64,000 nt of DNA from Romboutsia lituseburensis (GTDB lineage Bacteria > Bacillota > Clostridia > Peptostreptococcales > Peptostreptococcaceae): positions 806,001-870,000 of the forward strand of contig NZ_JANQBQ010000001.1 in assembly GCF_024723825.1 (NCBI RefSeq), in the 5' to 3' direction. Made by a program: the position numbers and the translations under genes. Below the pieces are notes generated by a model. The model saw only the letters and a program-made list of their open reading frames with translations. It was not told the origin of the DNA and made no database searches. Every line of letters starts with the position of its first letter. Position 1 is the stretch's first letter. Of this stretch, positions 17,315-24,250 are shown piece after piece.

Positions 17315-19056
17315 TATTTATCCTCCTTGTTACTTTCATAAATTAGATTACTATGCAAATATCCTGCTATTATCATATCTTGATTTACTTTTCCTTGTGG
17401 CTCATATGATACTATCATGGCATATAGATTTTTTACTCTTCTTCCATGCATATCTATATCATAGTTATATCTTTTATATAAATTTCTTAATTTTTCTTTT
17501 ATTGCTTCATTATTTTTTGCATTTATAAATGGATTTGCTAGTGAATGTGGTTTATTTTTACCTTTACTTTTTGATAATAAATAGTTCACAAATTGTCCTA
17601 CTGAAAAATAATATTCCTCATCTGATTCAAAAGAACTTGTATCTGCACAGTTTATCTTTGTTCTAAGGTTATTCTTTAGTTCTAACACTATATCTCCCAT
17701 ATCATTTCCTCCTTTAAAATAACTTTTTATAGCTTGTCTCAAATTGAATTGATGTGATGCTTTTGGTATATATCCGTTTGTAATTGAGTTCTTTATTAAA
17801 TCTAATGATACTTTATTTAATACACCATATACTCCATTTTCATTCCCTTTATAAATCCAATTAAAAATAGCTTGTCTTGATAATAATAAATTTCTTTTTA
17901 TAACACTATCTTTAAGTGATATATCTTTAGCTTCTGTATAATAGTTATTTATCAAGTATTTTGAGAAAAATACATTATCTATAATAAATTGCAAATCTTT
18001 TCTATTTTTACAGCTACCATATTGTAAATCTGATTTTAATTTATCTTGTAAGCTTAATACGTCTTTAAAATTAAGAGGCTTACTTAATTTATACTTATAT
18101 GATGTTACTAAATCATAAGAATGTATCTCTACTTCTTTCCCTTTTTTTATTCTCATATACATACCTTCAAAATCTGCTTCTGGTAATTCACCATTTTTAA
18201 ATGATTTAATACCATCTTCATTAAGATATATATTGGTTTTTCCTTTAGTTGCATAGTTCATTAGGTAATCAAAAAATTTCTTTTGCAATAAGATATCCTT
18301 GTTATCTACCATATATGGTACTTTTACTTTCCTTGTTTTGTTTTCTAAATATGGCTTATTAGAATTTAAATTCATGTTATCATTAGGTACCCCATACAAA
18401 GTATCTTCAACTTTTTCATTAAAATCGTTTTTACTGTAGATATTAGGTATTAAGTATCTTTTGCCTTCTGTTATGTACATTTCCATAGTAACTATTACAA
18501 ATATTTTTAGATAATCTTTGCCTTTTATATCAATACCTAGTTCATCAAGATTAAAAATATTGTCTTTTATCCAATTTTTAATCTTATTTAATAATTCTTG
18601 ATCTATTGCTTCTAATTGAGATTCTACTGTTTCGTATATTTGTTTAGCTTTAGTTTTAGTATATTTTAAATAAGGATTAGATAAAGTTTTATAATAATTA
18701 TCTATTATTTCTTCTGTAAGTTTTCCATTGCTTAAACTTTCTTTTTTTATAATGAAAGATAAATAATTATTTCCTTGTATAATTTTTTTACTATCCATTG
18801 GTTTTTGCATGTCGATAAGTTTACTATTATAATCATAATTACAAATCTCATTGAAGTGTAAATTATTTCTTCCTTCAACTTCACCCGTTTTTTTATTGTA
18901 TTTAATATCTATTGAATGCTCTATTTTGAAATCGTTTTCACCTTCTGTTGAAAGTAGTATATATTTTCCATCAGATGGTATGTAATTATCTAGTATTAGC
19001 TTGTCCTCATATTTTTCATATTCTTTTGTAAATACTTCAATACAATCTTTTAACAC
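17314..19056 (-). CDS. cas8b: Cascade large subunit Cas8b
   Basis: 580 residues, the large subunit that reads the PAM and recruits Cas3. Large subunits diverge fast, so identification rests on position between cas6 and cas7, on length, and on a type I-B-like N-terminus (MLKDCIEVFTKEYEKYEDKL) with a C-terminal helical domain (KNEAIKEKLRNLYKRYNYDI) that may act as the small subunit. AGGAGG-type ribosome site; 12 bases from cas6. Confidence 0.9.
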   Translation of the reverse strand: MLKDCIEVFTKEYEKYEDKLILDNYIPSDGKYILLSTEGENDFKIEHSIDIKYNKKTGEVEGRNNLHFNEICNYDYNSKLIDMQKPMDSKKIIQGNNYLSFIIKKESLSNGKLTEEIIDNYYKTLSNPYLKYTKTKAKQIYETVESQLEAIDQELLNKIKNWIKDNIFNLDELGIDIKGKDYLKIFVIVTMEMYITEGKRYLIPNIYSKNDFNEKVEDTLYGVPNDNMNLNSNKPYLENKTRKVKVPYMVDNKDILLQKKFFDYLMNYATKGKTNIYLNEDGIKSFKNGELPEADFEGMYMRIKKGKEVEIHSYDLVTSYKYKLSKPLNFKDVLSLQDKLKSDLQYGSCKNRKDLQFIIDNVFFSKYLINNYYTEAKDISLKDSVIKRNLLLSRQAIFNWIYKGNENGVYGVLNKVSLDLIKNSITNGYIPKASHQFNLRQAIKSYFKGGNDMGDIVLELKNNLRTKINCADTSSFESDEEYYFSVGQFVNYLLSKSKGKNKPHSLANPFINAKNNEAIKEKLRNLYKRYNYDIDMHGRRVKNLYAMIVSYEPQGKVNQDMIIAGYLHSNLIYESNKEDK

Positions 19057-19068
19057 ATTCCCACCTCC

Positions 19069-19767
19069 TTATAACCATCTATAGTTCATGAATCCGGCAC
19101 CCCTTGAATTGCATTCTAACAATCCTACACCAAGCGACATATAAGCCAATTCTTGTGCTATCTCATTATCTGATATATTTAAAGAGATTTTATCTCCAAG
19201 TAGCTTTACATTTTTAATATTCATTGTACAAGGTTTTCTATTTTTAAACTCCAATGTTGTATAAAACTCAAAATCCTCATCAATTTTTGTGTTGTTTATT
19301 CTATTGTACTTTTTTATTAAATTCTCAATTAATCTTTTTTCAAAATCTCTTAATGAGAGGTTGTTCTTCCAATAACCATTATCACTTTTCATTATCATAG
19401 GTGATATAGAGTATATTTTTTCTATAAACTTTTTAGGAATTATCTTTATTTTTGTAGTAAGGCATTTAATAGTGTCATTAAATTCATTCGCTAATATCTT
19501 TTGAAGATATCTTGCTAATTCTTCATTTATTGTTCTTATTGTGAATGTATATATTTGATTAGATTTGTATATCTTGTCTTTAGGAATTGGATATAATGAA
19601 TCGAAACAGTAATTTTTATATTCATTAGTTTTATGAAATTCTAACCAATCTTTATTTTTAGATAGTGAACTATCTATTATTTTGCATATTTCACATTGGG
19701 CATCTTGAGTTAAGATATTTTTTAAAGTAAATACCTTACAACTTATTTGATATACTTGTATTTTCAT
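19069..19767 (-). CDS. cas6: Pre-crRNA endoribonuclease Cas6
   Basis: 232 residues; cuts the repeat 8 bases from its 3' end to give the ATTTAAAC-type handle. The C-terminal glycine-rich loop SLGVGLLECNSRGAGFM is the diagnostic Cas6 motif, following two ferredoxin-like RAMP folds. First gene of the cas operon, with AGGAG before the ATG. It is preceded by a 150-base leader that contains a repeat-like segment (19806-19849), a possible Cas6 substrate. Confidence 0.94.
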   Translation of the reverse strand: MKIQVYQISCKVFTLKNILTQDAQCEICKIIDSSLSKNKDWLEFHKTNEYKNYCFDSLYPIPKDKIYKSNQIYTFTIRTINEELARYLQKILANEFNDTIKCLTTKIKIIPKKFIEKIYSISPMIMKSDNGYWKNNLSLRDFEKRLIENLIKKYNRINNTKIDEDFEFYTTLEFKNRKPCTMNIKNVKLLGDKISLNISDNEIAQELAYMSLGVGLLECNSRGAGFMNYRWL

Positions 19768-19805
19768 ATTTTACTCCTTTTTTAGTAATTACACCATGTG
19801 TTGTG

Positions 19806-19849
19806 GTTTAATATAGATTGATTTACCTCTATACAAAATTTAAATACAC
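19806..19849 (-). ncRNA. Candidate crRNA-like regulatory RNA (CreR-type) in the cas operon leader
   Basis: In the minus-strand transcript GTGTATTTAAAT (19849-19838) matches the 3' end of the CRISPR repeat (ATGTATTTAAAC) in 10 consecutive bases. AACAT a few bases upstream also matches the repeat. The next 17 bases (19837-19821, TTTGTATAGAGGTAAAT) would be the guide. They match plus-strand DNA at 19895-19911 (TTAGTGTAGAGATAAAT) at 14 of 17 positions, with mismatches at 3, 6 and 12. That site is just inside the cas promoter and is preceded by TTTCA. TATTAAAC at 19813-19806 resembles the end of the degenerate terminal repeat. Cas autoregulation by such RNAs is known in other type I systems; this instance is inferred from sequence only. 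Confidence 0.6.
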
Positions 19850-19891
19850 CTAAATATGTTGATGTTTATATAACTACTTATATTTATTTTT

Positions 19892-19911
19892 TCATTAGTG
19901 TAGAGATAAAT
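19892..19911 (+). promoter_or_regulatory. Candidate Cascade operator within the cas promoter
   Basis: TCA at 19892-19894 (preceded by TT, giving TTTCA, a PAM reported for clostridial I-B systems) followed by the 17-base site partly matched by the leader guide. It lies at about +6 to +22 of the predicted transcript, and a bound Cascade reaching further upstream would cover the -10 box. Confidence 0.5.
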
Positions 19912-19923
19912 ATTTGTACTTAA

Positions 19924-19952
19924 AGAGTAGTCCACTTTTTCTCATATGTCAA
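19924..19952 (-). promoter_or_regulatory. cas operon promoter
   Basis: Minus strand TTGACA (19947-19952), 17-base spacer, TACTCT (19924-19929). Perfect -35 and a weak -10. It gives a leader of about 150 bases before cas6. Confidence 0.6.
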
Positions 19953-20141
19953 CTAGTGTATTTTTTTATACAAACTTACGGTGTGAGGGTCTAATATTTC
20001 CATTTTACTTATATCTTTATTATTAATGCCTTGAAGGTGTTTAAGTAAAGCTGAATATATTTTATACTTTCTAATATTTTTTTCATTCTTGAGAGCTAAT
20101 TTTAGTTCTTCTATTTTATCATTTTTGTGCAAATATTTTAC
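19953..20141 (-). pseudogene. Fragment of an IS630-like transposase N-terminal helix-turn-helix
   Basis: The minus frame ending at TAG 19953 reads LKNEKNIRKYKIYSALLKHL, then QGINNKDISKMEI and PHTV, which resembles the N-terminal homeodomain-like DNA-binding part of IS630-family transposases. No catalytic DDE part follows: the fragment stops where the cas promoter begins. It is probably debris of an insertion upstream of the cas operon. Confidence 0.45.
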
Positions 20142-20146
20142 AAGTC

Positions 20147-20206
20147 AAAAGCCTATATAATTAAATTCAAAACTTTTAGTCTCTAAATTTAACTATACTG
20201 GCTTTT
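20147..20206 (-). terminator. Terminator of the GntR/ABC exporter operon
   Basis: AAAAGCCTATATAATTAAAT and the matching arm ATTTAACTATACTGGCTTTT, ending in TTTT on the minus strand, 20 bases after the permease stop. Confidence 0.65.
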
Positions 20207-20225
20207 ATCACTTATTTTTAAATTA

Positions 20226-20870
20226 TTATTTTATTTCTTTATTTTCATATATTTTTATTGATATAGTAGTAGATATAGCTAAAACTATAAAATTTAATAC
20301 AAATGCTATTAAAGGAATTCCAACATTATTTATCATTTCTATTGTTTTTTCCATAGCCTCTGGAGAATCTGCTAGATAACCTATTACTCCAGATGGTATC
20401 ATCATTAAAATCATCATTATTAATATAGTTACTGTTCTACCTTTATTTATTCCAAACTTAAGTAAAATAGGTATAACGATACACATTGCAATAACCCCAA
20501 CAGTTCCTCCTGTAACTAATAAGAGATTTAGTTGAATTAAATTTTGATTAAGCTTAAGTGCTACAAAGTATTCAATAGATACAATTATAATACTTATAAA
20601 CAATGCAATTATACCCATTAAATACCTAGATATTACATACTCTTTTTTCTTTACAGGAATTACACATATTAGATTATCTATTCCGTTCATATCTTCATAT
20701 GCCATTACTTGATATACCGTCAAGACTATAATCATTCCAAATAACATATTTAAGAATGTAGGATTAAAAGTAGAAACTACTATCCATATAGCTGCTATAA
20801 GCCATATTTGTTTAAATACTGATTTTAAATTTAAAAAACTCATCTTTGTAAGATTCATTATATTATTCAT
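20226..20870 (-). CDS. ABC-2 type permease
   Basis: 214 residues with about six hydrophobic helices (WLIAAIWIVVSTF, GMIIVLTVYQVMAY, YLMGIIALFISIIIVS and others). It is the membrane half of an exporter of the YtrB/BcrA type, directly downstream of the ATPase (three-base gap), with the motif FNPTFLNMLFGMI typical of ABC-2 membrane proteins controlled by GntR/YtrA regulators. GGGGG precedes the ATG. The substrate is unknown; related systems answer to cell-wall stress or peptide antibiotics. Confidence 0.8.
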   Translation of the reverse strand: MNNIMNLTKMSFLNLKSVFKQIWLIAAIWIVVSTFNPTFLNMLFGMIIVLTVYQVMAYEDMNGIDNLICVIPVKKKEYVISRYLMGIIALFISIIIVSIEYFVALKLNQNLIQLNLLLVTGGTVGVIAMCIVIPILLKFGINKGRTVTILIMMILMMIPSGVIGYLADSPEAMEKTIEMINNVGIPLIAFVLNFIVLAISTTISIKIYENKEIK

Positions 20871-20873
20871 AAT

Positions 20874-21725
20874 TTACCCCCTTGTATAGTACATTAAAAT
20901 ATCCTCTAAGTTAGCTTTATCATACACAACTTCTTCTCCAAACACTTCATATGCTGATTTTGCATTTGATGTTAGACCTTCAAACCCAAACTGATTTTCT
21001 TTAAAGCTAACTAGTTCTTTCTTTGTATCATCGTCTATTAGATTTTTATTACCTCTTATTATCTTGTGATTATCTAATATAATATCTTTTTCACCCTTTA
21101 GCATTATTTTTCCATTATATATAAACACTAAATAGTCAGATACTTTATCTAAATCTGAAGTTATATGAGTAGAATAAAATACAGTTGCTTCTTCTTTTTC
21201 TATATGATCTTGTAATATTTCTAAAAATTCATTTCTAACTAGAGGATCTAAGTTAGCTGTTGGTTCATCCATTATTATTATTTTAGGGTGATGCGAAAGA
21301 GCCATTATAAGTTCAAACTTTTTTTGTTGACCTTTAGATAACTCTTTATATCTTTTATTTTCATTTAATTTGAACTTTTCTAGGTATTTTTGATATACTT
21401 TTTCATCCCAATTTTTATAAAACATAGATACACCTTTTTTTATATCTTTTATTTTCGATTCTGGAATATATCCGGATACATCGCCAACATATCCTATGAT
21501 CTGTTTTATATCTATATCATCAGATTTATATTCTTTTCCAAATATTTTTATACTACCACTATCTTTAAAAATCATATTTAAAATCAACTTTATAGTAGTA
21601 GTTTTTCCACTTCCATTAGGACCTATAAATCCTGTAATAAAACCTTTTTCTATGTTTAAATTTTCTATATTTAACTCAAATTCATTTAAAGTTTTTGTTA
21701 CATTACTAATCTCTATAGCACTCAT
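20874..21725 (-). CDS. ABC exporter ATP-binding protein
   Basis: 283 residues. Walker A GPNGSGKTTTIKL, a signature LSKGQQKKFEL, Walker B IIIMDEPTANLDP and H-loop STHITSD are all present, followed by a C-terminal extension ending YEVFGEEVVYDKANLEDIL, as in BcrA-type exporters. The ATG at 21725 has AGGAGGAG upstream and replaces an in-frame start eight codons earlier that lies inside the regulator gene. Second gene of a GntR-ATPase-permease operon. Confidence 0.9.
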   Translation of the reverse strand: MSAIEISNVTKTLNEFELNIENLNIEKGFITGFIGPNGSGKTTTIKLILNMIFKDSGSIKIFGKEYKSDDIDIKQIIGYVGDVSGYIPESKIKDIKKGVSMFYKNWDEKVYQKYLEKFKLNENKRYKELSKGQQKKFELIMALSHHPKIIIMDEPTANLDPLVRNEFLEILQDHIEKEEATVFYSTHITSDLDKVSDYLVFIYNGKIMLKGEKDIILDNHKIIRGNKNLIDDDTKKELVSFKENQFGFEGLTSNAKSAYEVFGEEVVYDKANLEDILMYYTRG

Positions 21726-21735
21726 ATTTCTCCTC

Positions 21736-22110
21736 CTAAACTTCTTCATATATACTTTTAAATATTTCTATACCTTCTTCTAAACTTACCCCTACAGACT
21801 TAGCTTGTTTTATTATTTCTTCTAGTTTGCTTTCAATTTCATACATGGCCATTTCCTTTAATCTTTCTGTGTTTTGCTGAGCTACAAAAGTACCTTTACC
21901 TGCTACAGTTTGTAAGAATCCTTCTTTTTCTAATTCCTCATAAGCTCTTTTAGTAGTTATTATACTTACTTTAAGTTCTTTAGCCAGATTTCTTATTGAT
22001 GGTAATCCTTCTCCTGGTGTTAAGCATCCACTTAATATTTGCGCCTTTATTTGATTTTGAATTTGTTCATATAAAGGTATCGTCGATGAGTTACTAACGT
22101 TTATATTCAA
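21736..22110 (-). CDS. GntR-family (YtrA-type) transcriptional regulator
   Basis: 124 residues. The N-terminal winged helix begins IPLYEQIQNQIKAQI and continues LPSIRNLAKELKVSIITTKRA and AGKGTFVAQQN; a short C-terminal helical dimer region of the YtrA subfamily follows. Start is TTG at 22110 because GAGGTGAT lies just upstream. The in-frame ATG at 22176 falls inside the operator and has no ribosome site. Probably represses its own operon. Confidence 0.87.
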   Translation of the reverse strand: MNINVSNSSTIPLYEQIQNQIKAQILSGCLTPGEGLPSIRNLAKELKVSIITTKRAYEELEKEGFLQTVAGKGTFVAQQNTERLKEMAMYEIESKLEEIIKQAKSVGVSLEEGIEIFKSIYEEV

Positions 22111-22153
22111 TTTATCACCTCTATTTAATACACTGTATATATCTGTATATAAA

Positions 22154-22176
22154 GTGTATATATTATCTATATACAC
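22154..22176. promoter_or_regulatory. Operator of the GntR/ABC operon
   Basis: GTGTATATA-TTATC-TATATACAC, a perfect 9-bp dyad 44 bases before the regulator start, with related half-sites (TATACAC, ACAGTGTAT) between it and the gene. This is typical of YtrA autoregulation. Confidence 0.6.
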
Positions 22177-22218
22177 ATAATAACACTTAAGTTACACTTA
22201 GTCTATATTTTTTTATAA

Positions 22219-22263
22219 AAAAACTCCTATTGAGTAATATAGCTTTACTCAATAGGAGTTTTT
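22219..22263 (-). terminator. Terminator after the ArsC-family gene
   Basis: AAAAACTCCTATTGAGTAA / TTACTCAATAGGAGTTTTT with a short loop. It can work in both directions and sits between the ArsC-family gene and the GntR operon promoter. Confidence 0.8.
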
Positions 22264-22265
22264 AT

Positions 22266-22619
22266 TTATAATAATTTATCTTTCCATTCATCTTCTTTAA
22301 AACCAATAACAACATTTTTACCGTTAAATGCTATAGGTCTTTTTATAAGCATTCCATCACTAGCTAATATTTCTAAAAGCTTTTCATCAGATTCTGTTTT
22401 AACAATATCTTTTAACCCTAGCTCTCTATACTTTACTCCACTAGTGTTAAAAAATTTCTTTAATTCATATCCGCTTATTTCATACATATTTTTCAATTCA
22501 TCTTTTGTTGGAGGATTTTTAACTATTTCTATATCCTCAAAGTCTATGTTATTTTCTTTAAGCCAAGCCTTGGCTTTTCTTACAGTCGATCATTTTGAAT
22601 ATCCATAAAATTTTATCAT
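22266..22619 (-). CDS. ArsC/Spx-family thiol oxidoreductase, candidate selenoprotein with in-frame UGA
   Basis: 117-residue thioredoxin-fold protein of the ArsC/YffB family. The frame from ATG 22619 (after GGTGAT) reads MIKFYGYSK-UGA-STVRKAKAWLKENN, then continues uninterrupted through NMYEISGYELKKFFNTSG, GMLIKRPIAFNGK and VVIGFKEDEW to the stop. The UGA (22590-22592, codon 10) is exactly where the family has its single catalytic cysteine (YGxxxC). The second Cys of CxxC types is Val here, as in YffB-like members. Downstream of the UGA the RNA can form AAGCCAA-GGC-UUGGCUU with a G opening the apical loop, 21 bases after the UGA, which fits bacterial SECIS rules. The alternative is a nonsense mutation. 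A conventional caller would see only the last 76 codons (22266-22496). Confidence 0.65.
22560..22576 (-). promoter_or_regulatory. Candidate bacterial SECIS hairpin
   Basis: Minus-strand RNA: 7-bp stem AAGCCAA/UUGGCUU with the three-base loop GGC, inside the coding region, 14-30 bases after the in-frame UGA. Confidence 0.55.
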
Positions 22620-22683
22620 AAGTATCACCCTTTGCTGTTTATTATATTTTATATATACCCAAACATTTTATATTAAATCAAAT

Positions 22684-23982
22684 TTAATTCCAAGGAACTA
22701 CTTCAACTTCTCCAAACCATCTTTCTTTTAAACGATTTGAATATTCTCCTTTATATCCTATAAACGATAAAACTATTAGCTCTACATATCTTGTCCCAAT
22801 TTGAATTATATTCCACATGTCTTCAACAGTAAGTGTAGCTCTGTTATCTTTTCTAGTTGGATGTACTATTTTATTTCTAAAATAAATTATCAAATCGATT
22901 CCATCATCAAATCTAGCCCTTATCCAATCATCGAACAGTTCTAGCTCATCACTACTATATGGTATTTTGCATAAATCTAATACCATCTTTATATTTTTAG
23001 CAGCACTATTCATATCAAATTCTTCATTATTTAATATTTTTTCCTGCTCTACTAAAATCATATATGATAATGTTTCTAGGGCTATTTGTATAGATATTAT
23101 ATTGTTTTCTATAGTAATTTCACCTAAAGACTCTATGTACCAATCAATAACAGTTTTTATAACAGGACCACAATATCCATCTTCTAGTTTTTTAGTCATT
23201 AAAGACATATACTTTTCTATATTATGATGATTAGCTAATGTGTCTGTCCACGTAGGTACAAATTTATAGGGACTTATTATATTTTCTCGCCATAATCTGT
23301 ATACATTATTATTATTTTGATATCCTTTAACTAGACAAATTCCTACGTATCTACCGCACATAAAACTTAGTGCAAATGAAAGCCTATCTATGAAATTTAG
23401 CATATTATTTGTTCTAAATAATTTTTTATCTTTTCTTTCTATTCTACCAATATGAGTTATTATACTCCCCGATTTTGCTTTTAATTCTTCGTACAACTCT
23501 TTTCTATAATCATACCTTTTATCTATTGTTATGACAAAGTCATTTAATTCAAATTGTATCCTACCCACAAACAACTTATCCACGTGTTTTATAAGAGTTC
23601 CAGGAAATTTATCTAAATTAACTATATGAAAATCAATATATTCTACATATGAATTTTTAGATTTTATGTAATTATCATTAGCATATCCCTCTATGTTAAA
23701 ATCATTTATAGTATTTATTGTTATAGATATTGGTTTATACCCATACATTTCTAATATTGCATCATCATAGTCTAAATCTAAATCAATGTCTTCATCTTCT
23801 ACCGATAATATTTGAGCTTTAAAATTCATAGATACTGGAGGTGTCATTTTGTAATATATTATTCCACTACATCTATATTTTTTATCCAAGTAAATACAAA
23901 ATCTACCTTGATAAATACTTATATCTTCATCTACTTTATACCTTAAATAATCCGAAGATATAGCATTGTTAACTACCTTCAT
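22684..23982 (-). CDS. HEPN-like protein, possible ApeA-type RNase
   Basis: 432 residues. The N-terminal half (about 1-190) looks beta-rich (YQGRFCIYLDKKYRCSG, SVEDEDIDLDLDY). The C-terminal half is helical and contains RNKIVHP near residue 380, an Rx4H motif typical of HEPN RNase domains, preceded by WIRARFDDGIDLIIYF. This beta-rich plus HEPN layout resembles ApeA and other HEPN proteins used in abortive phage defence. There is no antitoxin-like neighbour. The assignment rests on the motif and layout only. GGTGGG precedes the ATG. Confidence 0.5.
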   Translation of the reverse strand: MKVVNNAISSDYLRYKVDEDISIYQGRFCIYLDKKYRCSGIIYYKMTPPVSMNFKAQILSVEDEDIDLDLDYDDAILEMYGYKPISITINTINDFNIEGYANDNYIKSKNSYVEYIDFHIVNLDKFPGTLIKHVDKLFVGRIQFELNDFVITIDKRYDYRKELYEELKAKSGSIITHIGRIERKDKKLFRTNNMLNFIDRLSFALSFMCGRYVGICLVKGYQNNNNVYRLWRENIISPYKFVPTWTDTLANHHNIEKYMSLMTKKLEDGYCGPVIKTVIDWYIESLGEITIENNIISIQIALETLSYMILVEQEKILNNEEFDMNSAAKNIKMVLDLCKIPYSSDELELFDDWIRARFDDGIDLIIYFRNKIVHPTRKDNRATLTVEDMWNIIQIGTRYVELIVLSFIGYKGEYSNRLKERWFGEVEVVPWN

Positions 23983-24207
23983 AGCTAGCCCACCTTTACT
24001 ATTTCTTTAATTCTATATAATTATAACATAATCACTCATATAATATGTAAAATAACTTATAATTAATTGTTTATTCATTATTTTATGTTTATGTTTTAAT
24101 TAAAAAGTAACAATATTATTTAAATGTATTTATTATCTCAAAATTATCGAATTGTATAATATATTAGTTCATTAAAATAGAATTAATGTATAAATTAAAA
24201 TATAAAT

Positions 24208-24242
24208 AAAAGGTGCTATAAATAATAAATTTAACACCTTTT
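24208..24242 (-). terminator. Terminator of the dehydratase activase gene
   Basis: AAAAGGTG / CACCTTTT arms, then TTTTATTTATATTTT on the minus strand. Confidence 0.7.
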
Positions 24243-24250
24243 ATTTTAAA

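Noticed and set aside
19806-19835. A full second CRISPR repeat downstream of the candidate CreR guide
   Set aside because: Only the last eight bases (TATTAAAC) match; the upstream 22 bases do not, so it is not counted as a repeat.
22266-22496. Short 76-residue version of the ArsC-family protein as a complete gene
   Set aside because: It lacks the first third of the fold, starts at TTG without a ribosome site, and the upstream codons continue in the same frame across a single UGA.
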